Assembly (NCBI GenBank): GCA_027066265.1
Contig: JAMOOB010000448.1
Span: forward strand, 1 to 6,130
Source of the DNA: Desulfurococcales archaeon
GTDB taxonomy: Archaea > Thermoproteota > Thermoprotei_A > Sulfolobales > Ignisphaeraceae
Length of the DNA: 6,130 nt
Direction of reading: 5' to 3'
The translations under genes and the position numbers were made by a program. Each line of letters opens with the position of its first letter. Position 1 is the stretch's first letter. Shown one piece after another: positions 1 to 6,060 of the stretch. Below the pieces are notes generated by a model that saw only the letters and a list, made by a program, of their open reading frames with translations, was not told the DNA's origin and ran no database searches.

Positions 1-474
1 ATAGCTATACACACCCCGATAATACCGTCATTGCGTGGAGCTGGACGCATGGATCTGAAAGAGCTTGAGAAAGATGATCTCGCTGCAGAGATAAAGATGA
101 GTAAGTCCAAGCCCGAATCAGCGATCTTCGTGACCGATAGCGATGAAGAGATCGTTAAGAAGATTAGGGCTGCGTACTGTCCTCCACGCGAAGTAGAGAA
201 CAATCCCGTCCTAGCCATAGCGAAATACATCGTGTTCCCGAACGTAGATACGTTCGTAGTTGAACGCAAACCTGAGTATGGAGGAACCGTGGAGTTTCAT
301 TCCTACGAAGAGCTTGAAGAAGCGTACCGAAGCGGAAGGCTTCATCCACTCGATCTAAAGAATGCTGTTGCACAGTACTTAACGAAGATTCTTGACCCTA
401 TTCGAAGAAGACTCTTATCCGATCCGAAGATGCGTGAAGCCCTAGAGCTTATAGCTCGCCATACGACACGGTAG
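1..474 (+). CDS. tyrS: Tyrosyl-tRNA synthetase, C-terminal part (5' end outside window)
   Basis: This class I aminoacyl-tRNA synthetase attaches tyrosine to tRNA-Tyr in the cytoplasm. The frame is open from base 1, so the start lies upstream; the TTG at 31 and ATG at 49 are internal codons. The 157 visible residues begin with IAIHTPIIPSL, typical of the stretch before the signature loop. The ATP-binding KMSKS motif is at bases 94-108 and is followed by PESAIFVTDS. Further down, AAYCPP, NPVL, the EYGG segment and LHPLDLKNAVA are characteristic of archaeal/eukaryotic-type TyrRS rather than TrpRS. Crenarchaeal TyrRS is about 360 residues, so roughly 200 N-terminal residues, including the HIGH-type motif, are missing. 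The stop is TAG at 472. dnaG follows after 34 bases on the same strand, so co-transcription is possible. Identification is firm; completeness cannot be judged. Confidence 0.93.
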   Translation: MAIHTPIIPSLRGAGRMDLKELEKDDLAAEIKMSKSKPESAIFVTDSDEEIVKKIRAAYCPPREVENNPVLAIAKYIVFPNVDTFVVERKPEYGGTVEFHSYEELEEAYRSGRLHPLDLKNAVAQYLTKILDPIRRRLLSDPKMREALELIARHTTR

Positions 475-498
475 CGCGAGAACTTATAGCTAGGTATA

Positions 499-503
499 GG
501 TGA
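499..503 (+). promoter_or_regulatory. Shine-Dalgarno site of dnaG
   Basis: GGTGA matches the complement of the archaeal 16S rRNA 3' end and ends 5 bases before the ATG at 509. It overlaps the in-frame GTG at 500, which argues that the ATG, not the GTG, is the start. A TATA-like CTTATAG at about 483-489 would give a transcription start near 510, so it does not fit a leader carrying this site. Read-through from tyrS is the simpler reading. Confidence 0.7.
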
Positions 504-508
504 AGAAC

Positions 509-1831
509 ATGGCTAAGTACATTATTAGAGCTAGGGTAGAGGTTGAGGGACCCGTTGAGAGGTCTGATATCATAGGAGCGATCTTCGGCTACACCGAAGG
601 ACTCTTTGGCGAGGAATTCGATCTACGAGAACTTCAGGAGAAGGGTAGGATAGGAAGGATAAGCGTCGACATAAAGGTACAGAACGGTAAAACTGTTGGA
701 GAGATCTTCGTACCTTCGAACCTAGATAGGATAGAAACAGCGCTCCTCGCAGCAATGATAGAGTCTGTCGAGCGTGTAGGTCCTTACCCAGCACGCATAC
801 AGGTCGTAGACATAATCGATGTTCGTGCAGAGCGATTGAAACGCATAGTGGAGCGAGCTAAGGAGATCGCAAAGAAGTTCTTCGTCGAGAAAGCTCCCGA
901 TCTAAGAGAAGTACTGAATCAGATATCCGAAGAGGTTAGGATCGCTGAACTAACGTACTACGGACCCGAGAAGCTTCCCGCGGGACCCGATGTCGATAAG
1001 AGCGATACTATCATAATCGTCGAAGGACGTGCCGACGTGCTGAACCTTCTTAGGTATGGATATAGGAACGTAATTGCATTGGAAGGTGCATCGCCTGGCG
1101 GAAGGATTCCGGAGACAATAGTTAAGCTCGCAGCGAAGAAAACCGCGATACTGTTCATAGATGGAGATAGAGCTGGCGAGATGATTGCTAAGGAGGTTCT
1201 TAGACAAGCAGACATCGATTACGTTGCACGTGCACCACCAGGTAAGGAAGTAGAGGAGTTGACAGCGAAGGAAATAGCTAAAGCGTTGAAGAACGCAATA
1301 CCGGCAGCACAATTCTTAGCAGCGCTCGAACGTAAAGAGCGTGAGGAACGGAAACGTGAAGAAGTTCGAGAAGTAGCTCCACCGAAGGTTGAAGCCAAAG
1401 CCGCTCAACAGGCTGTAGCAACACAAGCAGTACAGCAACCAAGCCCGGCACAAGCAACAACAGTAGCTGTACAGCAACCGACGGTACCAGCACCAAAACC
1501 TGAAGCTGTAGAGGTAAGCGAAACCATAAGCATACCCATGAACGTTGTTGAGGAAAGCAAGAAGTTGCTAGGAACTCTAGAAGCTGTTCTATATGATCAG
1601 AACTGGAACGTTATTGAAAAGCTGCCGGTGAGAGATCTAGTCGATAAGCTACAGAGTATGGAGTACGGAAAAGTGTATGCTGTCGTATTCGACGGTATAA
1701 TAACTCAGCGATTACTCGATGTAGCAAGTAGCCGTGGTGTTAAGCTGCTGATAGGTGTTAGGATAGGAAACGTTGCTAGGAAACCAGCCGACGTTGTAGC
1801 ACTTACATTCAGCGACCTCTCTATATCCTAA
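509..1831 (+). CDS. dnaG: Archaeal DnaG (Toprim primase-family / exosome-associated protein)
   Basis: This is the archaeal homologue of bacterial primase. In Sulfolobus the family has primer-synthesis activity and is also a stable subunit of the RNA-degrading exosome; which role dominates here cannot be read from sequence. The protein is 440 aa from ATG 509; a GTG at 500 would add three residues but overlaps the ribosome binding site. The N-terminal domain (about 1-160) has the family signature SDIIGAIFGYTEGL and DLRELQEKGRIGRI; the family usually has Gln where this protein has Tyr in GYTEGL (from memory). The Toprim domain (about 165-250) has the acidic Glu172 in IIIVEGRADV and the metal-binding pair Asp218/Asp220 in FIDGDRAGE. 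A charged Glu/Arg/Lys helix (about 274-297) and an Ala/Gln/Pro-rich linker (about 298-331) lead to a C-terminal domain (about 340-440). There is no bacterial-type zinc-finger domain, as expected for archaea. The stop overlaps that of the convergent polB. Confidence 0.95.
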   Translation: MAKYIIRARVEVEGPVERSDIIGAIFGYTEGLFGEEFDLRELQEKGRIGRISVDIKVQNGKTVGEIFVPSNLDRIETALLAAMIESVERVGPYPARIQVVDIIDVRAERLKRIVERAKEIAKKFFVEKAPDLREVLNQISEEVRIAELTYYGPEKLPAGPDVDKSDTIIIVEGRADVLNLLRYGYRNVIALEGASPGGRIPETIVKLAAKKTAILFIDGDRAGEMIAKEVLRQADIDYVARAPPGKEVEELTAKEIAKALKNAIPAAQFLAALERKEREERKREEVREVAPPKVEAKAAQQAVATQAVQQPSPAQATTVAVQQPTVPAPKPEAVEVSETISIPMNVVEESKKLLGTLEAVLYDQNWNVIEKLPVRDLVDKLQSMEYGKVYAVVFDGIITQRLLDVASSRGVKLLIGVRIGNVARKPADVVALTFSDLSIS

Positions 1832-4242
1832 CGCTTTTTGCCGTAGTCGAAGAGTGTTCTTCTAGCTTTACCAACGGTCTTGAGCTGCTTCTCAGTTACA
1901 CCGAAGTACTCCAAGATCCTCAGGACTGCGGGAACGATTTGGTGATCGATGTAGTAATCCAAGTCGATATCCTTGACGTCCACCATTATGTACGGTCTTG
2001 CACGCTCCGAAACCTTACCACTTCCCTTAACTATCACATACCCGATCTTATCACCGACCTCGACACTGTAACCCATCTTAAGCATCAGCTTTGCAGCAAC
2101 AACGTGTGGAGCCTCTACTTCGTACGCAGTAATGGGTTTGGTCAACGTTTTCCATATGACGAACTTCTCTATGGGTGCAACACCCTTCTCAACCTCTTCA
2201 CGTAGTCTTTGAAGTTCTTGCCTTACGAACTCGACAGCTTTACGAGGATCCATGGTCTTCAACACGATCTCTGCAGTCCTCTCCTGCAATTCCTTCGCTA
2301 TCTCTGCCCAATCGCCTCTCACTGCTTCGAAACCAACAACATCTATGTACCCATCCTCGGTAAGCCCTACGTACCTCTTCTTCGCTTCAGTGAAGAAGAT
2401 CCTTCTATACACCTTATCTATCTTGATCTCCAGCCCCAACTCTTGTTCGATCCTCTCGATGAACTTCTTAACCTTGGCGGGATCGTACTTCACGAAGAGC
2501 GAATCCGTATCCCCATAGATTACCTCTAGGCCTAGACTCTTCGCGATCTCTAAGGCTTTCCTAATGGTTTCACGACCCCACGCAGTAACGGCTTCTGCAC
2601 ACTCCCTACAGTACCACCTAGCGCCAACCCATCCCATGTAACCATAGGCAGCGTTGGCAAGAACCTTCAAAGCTCGTTGTCTTTCGTCAAGCAATCTGTA
2701 CTCCGGTGTTCCAGGGCTGTACTTCTTCATCTCTTCCCTAACCTTCTTTCTAGCACTAAGTAGCGTTGATAGTACTGTCTTGAAGAATCCTGGAGGCTCC
2801 TTACGGAAGAGGTAGTGAACCTCTGGCGCTTCGTAGCATCCATATTCTTCGCATTCCCTCGGATCTCTAACTATCGTATCGGGACCTATGTTGTACTTTA
2901 TCATTATGTTTGGATACATCGACGAGAAGTCTAGGACAGCAATGTTTTCATGAACGCCTTTCTTGGGTTCGAGAACTATCGCCCCTCGATATGGTTCGTA
3001 TTCACGTTCGATACGGTTAGGAACTAATTCGTTGAATCGAAACGCTGTTCTGATAAGATACCATTCAAGTCGGAACCCAACGCTTGCCGCCATAACTTGA
3101 TCTAGAGGTAGTCCCGTAATGCTCGATAGCTGTATACCGAATGGAAGCAACTTCTCTGCAATTCTATACGTTGCCTCAACATCGTCTCGAGAGTACTGGA
3201 GTAGTAAAGGTCTTAGCTTTTCATCGTCCCAGTACCTATAGATTTCGTACCACGGTACGTTAACGCGTTCACTACGCTTCATGACACCGAGGAATTCCGC
3301 TACTTCATCGAGGCTCTTGACCTTGACTTCAGGCATTTCTTCAGCGAAATCATACAGATCGACATTGAGTCTACCGGGTACCGATATGTGTCCGTAGACG
3401 CTAGGTCTAGGCTCAACGCCTTTGATTCTCGATACATCGAGCTTTATGCCTAGGTACCGACACCGTTCGAGTAGGTATGGCCAATCGAATCGATTAGAGT
3501 TGTACCCAACGATTATGTCGGGATCGTAGCTCTGAACGAAATCTATGAACTCCTTGATTGCTGGTCTATCGTCTTTATCGCGCGCAAGGAACTGCTCGAG
3601 CTTTCCTTCCGATGTGCGTACCGCTATGATTATGACTGGATCGCGAAGCGGTTTCGGTGCACCTCTAGGGTTGTATACCTCGATATCGAAAGCCATGATT
3701 CTGAGGCTAGGTATCGAAACCCTATCTTCACGACCGACTACGTTGACGACCTCATACTCCGCATCAACGCGATAGCTAGGGTTAGGGTTTCGCTCAATGA
3801 CTTCGAATGTATGCCACGCACATGGAGTCACATCCATGTCTATGCTGTAACGCATTGCAAACCTTATGTCTGCTTCGAGTACTTCAGCTATCCCGGGCAA
3901 TCTCCGTACCTCTTCACGGTATTCACGTACGTACTCAGGGATAACGGTTTCTATCCTAAGAGCTTTGACTGGTCGACCAAAGTACTTCTTTTCAACGATA
4001 TCTATGCGCGTTATTGGGGATCGCGGTTTCGAGAGCTGCTTGATGTTGTTCGCTATCTCATTAAGAGCGTTTACGTACTCAGGTTTAGGAAGCGCATAGA
4101 AGTATGGACGGAACCTCTTATCGCGTAGAACTACGCGTCTACCATCCTCATCGATACCCCAGATAACGATGTGAGGCTCGTTACCAACGACTTCGTAGCT
4201 CAAATCGAGTACGTAGACCGTTAACGCTCGCTTATCAGCCAT
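1828..4242 (-). CDS. polB: Family-B DNA polymerase with 3'-5' exonuclease (PolB3-type)
   Basis: This is a replicative-type DNA-dependent DNA polymerase of 804 aa, about the same length as the Pyrodictium occultum family-B enzyme it recalls throughout. The N-terminal domain (1 to about 180) has the YVLDLSYEVVG start and the RPYFYAL segment of archaeal enzymes with a uracil-reading pocket. Exonuclease motifs are intact: Exo I Asp186/Glu188 in FDIEVY, Exo II Asn248-Asp253 in GYNSNRFDW, Exo III Tyr350/Asp354. Polymerase motifs are intact: A Asp438 in DFSSMYPNIM, B Lys526/Asn530/Tyr533/Gly534 in KVLANAAYGYMG, C Asp578/Asp580 in YGDTDS, and KKRY at 621-624. It should therefore be active in synthesis and proofreading; no intein interrupts A, B or C. 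Cys464/Cys469 and Cys545/Cys548 sit where hyperthermophilic homologues form disulfides. The C-terminal PCNA-binding motif looks degenerate (794-801). The start ATG at 4242 has a strong GAGGGAGGGG upstream. Confidence 0.96.
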   Translation of the reverse strand: MADKRALTVYVLDLSYEVVGNEPHIVIWGIDEDGRRVVLRDKRFRPYFYALPKPEYVNALNEIANNIKQLSKPRSPITRIDIVEKKYFGRPVKALRIETVIPEYVREYREEVRRLPGIAEVLEADIRFAMRYSIDMDVTPCAWHTFEVIERNPNPSYRVDAEYEVVNVVGREDRVSIPSLRIMAFDIEVYNPRGAPKPLRDPVIIIAVRTSEGKLEQFLARDKDDRPAIKEFIDFVQSYDPDIIVGYNSNRFDWPYLLERCRYLGIKLDVSRIKGVEPRPSVYGHISVPGRLNVDLYDFAEEMPEVKVKSLDEVAEFLGVMKRSERVNVPWYEIYRYWDDEKLRPLLLQYSRDDVEATYRIAEKLLPFGIQLSSITGLPLDQVMAASVGFRLEWYLIRTAFRFNELVPNRIEREYEPYRGAIVLEPKKGVHENIAVLDFSSMYPNIMIKYNIGPDTIVRDPRECEEYGCYEAPEVHYLFRKEPPGFFKTVLSTLLSARKKVREEMKKYSPGTPEYRLLDERQRALKVLANAAYGYMGWVGARWYCRECAEAVTAWGRETIRKALEIAKSLGLEVIYGDTDSLFVKYDPAKVKKFIERIEQELGLEIKIDKVYRRIFFTEAKKRYVGLTEDGYIDVVGFEAVRGDWAEIAKELQERTAEIVLKTMDPRKAVEFVRQELQRLREEVEKGVAPIEKFVIWKTLTKPITAYEVEAPHVVAAKLMLKMGYSVEVGDKIGYVIVKGSGKVSERARPYIMVDVKDIDLDYYIDHQIVPAVLRILEYFGVTEKQLKTVGKARRTLFDYGKKR
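1835..1839 (+). terminator. Oligo-T run just after dnaG stop (candidate terminator)
   Basis: Five T residues on the coding strand begin four bases after the dnaG stop codon. Archaeal RNA polymerase often terminates at short U-runs without a hairpin, and no stem was seen here. The same bases encode Lys-Lys at the polB C-terminus, so the run may simply be coding sequence. Confidence 0.3.
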
Positions 4243-4243
4243 A

Positions 4244-4253
4244 CCCCTCCCTC
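4244..4253 (-). promoter_or_regulatory. Shine-Dalgarno site of polB
   Basis: On the minus strand the bases before the polB ATG read GAGGGAGGGG then T then ATG. This purine-rich stretch is complementary to the 16S 3' end, supports the ATG at 4242, and implies that polB mRNA has a leader (its own or from read-through of the upstream acetyltransferase gene). Confidence 0.65.
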
Positions 4254-4276
4254 AGCATCTTAAGGTCTTTCTACAG

Positions 4277-4284
4277 CTAATAAC
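4277..4284. promoter_or_regulatory. AT-rich TATA-like element between the sRNA and polB (possible bidirectional promoter)
   Basis: In the 52-base gap between polB and the acetyltransferase gene, CTAATAA reads + and TTATTAG reads -. On the + strand it lies about 25-27 bases upstream of 4307, which fits the expected 5' end of the C/D sRNA. On the - strand it would place a transcription start near 4255, just ahead of the polB ribosome binding site. The match to an archaeal TATA box is modest and no clear BRE was seen on either side. Confidence 0.35.
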
Positions 4285-4294
4285 TTGGATGAAG

Positions 4295-4804
4295 CTACCC
4301 CGCTTCGGAGGATGATGAGGAAGAGCTGATCTGAGCACATGATGACCGTTCTCCTTGCTGACACACATCCTTCACCATCACGTACCCATCCTCACCATCC
4401 GGGTAGTAACTCCGTAACACACCAACAATGCGATACCCAAGCGATTTGTATAGCCTTATCGCTGGTTCGTTACTTACCCTTACCTCTAACCTATATCTAC
4501 ATAGCCCAAACTTGCTACGCATCCTCGCTTCAACGCTCTCCATCAACTTCTTACCAATACCTTGACGACGGTACTCCGGATCTACACATATCGAGACTAT
4601 GTGTCCATACCCATCGCTTCTAACGACTGCTGAAACGTATCCAACTACACGGTTACCATGCTTAGCAACGAGGAATAGCTCTGGATACAAAGCTCTTAGC
4701 ATTGCGAGGAGCTGTGGAGGATATGGGTACTTGAAGCACTTCTCCTCGAGTTCGAAGACTTGCTCCATATCTTCGTCTCTCGCTTCTTCAACTACGATCT
4801 CCAT
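4295..4804 (-). CDS. rimI: GNAT protein N-alpha-acetyltransferase, Ard1/Naa10/RimI type
   Basis: A 169-aa acetyltransferase that moves an acetyl group from acetyl-CoA to the N-terminus of proteins; the archaeal family acts as a broad NatA/RimI-like enzyme (Sulfolobus Ard1 also acetylates Alba). Features seen: substrate-side IEEKCF-like region with ELEEKCFKYPYPP (18-30), strand GHIVSICVDP (67-76), the acetyl-CoA pyrophosphate loop RRQGIG (79-84, R-x-x-G-x-G), the SNEPAIRLYKSLGY segment (111-124), and the YYPDGEDGYVM motif (133-143), close to the YYxDGEDAYxM of Naa10. The normal fold ends near residue 147. The last 22 residues are a low-complexity tail with a run of seven serines (160-166), coinciding with the antisense C/D sRNA. 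The start lies 5 bases after the protease stop with only a weak GGTAA upstream, so translation is probably coupled to that gene. Identity as a GNAT is firm; substrate range is inferred. Confidence 0.9.
   Translation of the reverse strand: MEIVVEEARDEDMEQVFELEEKCFKYPYPPQLLAMLRALYPELFLVAKHGNRVVGYVSAVVRSDGYGHIVSICVDPEYRRQGIGKKLMESVEARMRSKFGLCRYRLEVRVSNEPAIRLYKSLGYRIVGVLRSYYPDGEDGYVMVKDVCQQGERSSCAQISSSSSSSEAG
4308..4365 (+). ncRNA. Box C/D sRNA (2'-O-methylation guide), antisense to acetyltransferase 3' end
   Basis: All four boxes match consensus: C ATGATGA at 4312-4318, D' CTGA at 4331-4334, C' ATGATGA at 4339-4345, D CTGA at 4358-4361. The C-D' guide is 12 nt (4319-4330, GGAAGAGCTGAT), the D'-C' spacer is 4 nt (GCAC) and the C'-D guide is 12 nt (4346-4357, CCGTTCTCCTTG). 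This symmetrical geometry, a 27-nt offset for both box pairs, is the hallmark of archaeal C/D sRNAs, which bind L7Ae, Nop5 and fibrillarin and direct ribose methylation opposite the fifth guide base before D or D'. The D' guide can pair with a conserved 23S rRNA strand next to the peptidyl transferase centre. The ends are estimates of a few bases beyond boxes C and D; no strong terminal stem was found. The gene overlaps, in antisense, the codons for residues 148-165 of the acetyltransferase. A spare CTGA at 4326-4329 lies inside the D' guide. Confidence 0.85.
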
Positions 4805-4809
4805 GATGC

Positions 4810-5997
4810 TTACCGTGCAAGAATGATGTAGCTAGAGATTGCGAGAGCTAACACCAGCACTATGAGGTTCAGTACGTCAGCTACGCGTATGAACTTCAAT
4901 GCTTCACCTTTCCTCACATAGCTTAGAAGTGCTGTAAGCGTCTTGGATCCATCCGTTATGAATAGAGGTACAGCGTTGATCAACGCAACACTGTAGTTTA
5001 CAGCGAATACGAAGTAGAGTAGCGTACGTAGATGAATCAACATCGTATCCCAGAACGATAAGGGTAGAACACGCAATCCGACTCTCTTTACAAGCGATAG
5101 GCCTACGTATATACCTATGCAAGGTTTGCCGTTGCGATCGCATCCAAGTACAGCTGTAGCGTTCCAGCAACGACCTTCCCGACAAAGAGTAAACGTTACG
5201 CTATCTCCACAACTATGCATAGATAGTGCCCTACGTAAATCGTCGAGATCCCTTATAGGTACGCCATCTATAGCCGTTATGTACGTACCCGGTTTCAGTC
5301 CTAGTGTCAGCGCTGTACAGTTAACGCTGCAAAAATCACAACACACGCTCTGCACAACGGGAGTAGGAACGAGATTGCTTACCATTCCCTGCAGTACAAA
5401 GAACAGTAGCAGTGCTACCAGAGCTGTTGCAATATTCGCAAATACACCTGCACAAAGCGTACCGAGTTTTGAACTGAGACTGCTTTCTTCGAAGGCTTTG
5501 TCGTCTAGCTCAACGAAAGCGAAGGGTACTAGCGCTAGCACACCCAATCCCCAGCTACGAACCGGTATACCTTCGCGTAGCGCAACCCATGCATGCGCTA
5601 ACTCATGCACTAGCGCTGCTATGCCTATCGATACGAGTAGGTAGGGTACGATCTGCGGCATCGTGAAGAGTATCGGTATTGGTACCACGCTTGGCTGAGC
5701 ATTTTTCGGAGATGTTACGAAGCTAACCACGGTTTTCAACATTATGGGTAGAAGCTGGACGTAGAACAGAGCAATGCATACGAATAGCGATGCAATAAAC
5801 AAACCCTTCATTACCTTGTTAACGCCTTTTCCACTAGGTTTACGGGCTCTACCTAGGAAGATTAGGAACCCTCCAACTATGAACCGTAGACGATGCCTAC
5901 CAACGTGTATTTCGCGACCTTTGGTAATCAAATACAGACACGTGGTTGCAACGACGTACGTAAGCAGTACGTTAAGTACCAGCGAATCTATAGCCAT
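4810..5997 (-). CDS. M50 site-2-type intramembrane metalloprotease with extracytoplasmic cysteine-rich PDZ domain
   Basis: A 395-aa membrane-embedded zinc protease of the S2P/RseP family, which cuts membrane-spanning substrates; the substrate here is unknown. The zinc-binding HELAH motif is at 131-135 (His131, Glu132, His135) within a hydrophobic segment. AGVFAN (183-188) fits the conserved GxxxN region. The second metal site is NAVPLFITDG (341-350) with Asp349; the usual Leu of LDG is Thr. Hydrophobic segments lie at about 4-22, 38-49, 64-82, 115-130, 180-203, 322-345 and 373-393. A basic stretch between the first and third (26-63) suggests a cytoplasmic loop. A PDZ-like domain (about 210-300) includes LGLKPGTYITAIDGVPIRD and carries nine cysteines (219, 220, 223, 227, 263, 272, 277, 286, 293), suggesting disulfides outside the cell. 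The start ATG at 5997 has no strong Shine-Dalgarno, consistent with a leaderless or short-leader mRNA. The acetyltransferase follows after 5 bases. Confidence 0.92.
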   Translation of the reverse strand: MAIDSLVLNVLLTYVVATTCLYLITKGREIHVGRHRLRFIVGGFLIFLGRARKPSGKGVNKVMKGLFIASLFVCIALFYVQLLPIMLKTVVSFVTSPKNAQPSVVPIPILFTMPQIVPYLLVSIGIAALVHELAHAWVALREGIPVRSWGLGVLALVPFAFVELDDKAFEESSLSSKLGTLCAGVFANIATALVALLLFFVLQGMVSNLVPTPVVQSVCCDFCSVNCTALTLGLKPGTYITAIDGVPIRDLDDLRRALSMHSCGDSVTFTLCREGRCWNATAVLGCDRNGKPCIGIYVGLSLVKRVGLRVLPLSFWDTMLIHLRTLLYFVFAVNYSVALINAVPLFITDGSKTLTALLSYVRKGEALKFIRVADVLNLIVLVLALAISSYIILAR

Positions 5998-6017
5998 CGT
6001 TCTGTACCGAGATCTAG

Positions 6018-6037
6018 GTTAACGTATGGGTTATTAG
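6018..6037. promoter_or_regulatory. Divergent promoter region between the protease gene and the gene at 6061
   Basis: The 63-base gap 5998-6060 separates two divergent starts and must hold both promoters. The palindrome GTTAAC (6018-6023) lies about 24 bases from the protease ATG, suitable for leaderless transcription, and about 25 bases before the GAGGAG site of the + gene. A second candidate, TTATTAG (6031-6037), is centred 27 bases before the + ATG, and its heptamer also occurs upstream of polB. Neither is a strong TATA box; the assignment is tentative. Confidence 0.25.
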
Positions 6038-6046
6038 AGCTTGCGC

Positions 6047-6052
6047 GAGGAG
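6047..6052 (+). promoter_or_regulatory. Shine-Dalgarno site of the gene starting at 6061
   Basis: GAGGAG ends 8 bases before the ATG at 6061, supporting this as a real start for the truncated gene at the right edge. Confidence 0.55.
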
Positions 6053-6060
6053 TACTAAGC

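Noticed and set aside
31..54. TTG at 31 or ATG at 49 as the start of a 140-150 aa protein
   Set aside because: The frame is open to base 1 and the upstream residues fit TyrRS, so these are internal codons of a gene cut by the window edge.
500..502. GTG as dnaG start
   Set aside because: It lies inside the GGTGA ribosome binding site, and the ATG at 509 begins the conserved MAKYIIRA-type N-terminus.
4291..4306. GAAGC/GCTTC hairpin at the acetyltransferase stop as a terminator
   Set aside because: Only five pairs, no T-run follows on either strand, and archaeal termination does not need hairpins.
4326..4329. CTGA as the D' box of the sRNA
   Set aside because: It would leave a 7-nt guide and a 9-nt D'-C' spacer; the CTGA at 4331 gives the canonical 12 and 4.
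4801..4830. Second C/D sRNA suggested by ATGATGC and ATGATGT near the protease-acetyltransferase junction
   Set aside because: Both boxes deviate at the last base and no CTGA lies at the required spacing.
5116..5345. Zinc-finger reading of the cysteines in the protease
   Set aside because: Spacing does not form a standard paired CxxC zinc site, and the domain is predicted to be outside the cell, where disulfides are likelier.
5117..5644. 175-codon open frame on the + strand inside the protease gene
   Set aside because: It is antisense to a clear M50 protease, has low-complexity Ser/Thr/Pro composition and no recognisable domain.
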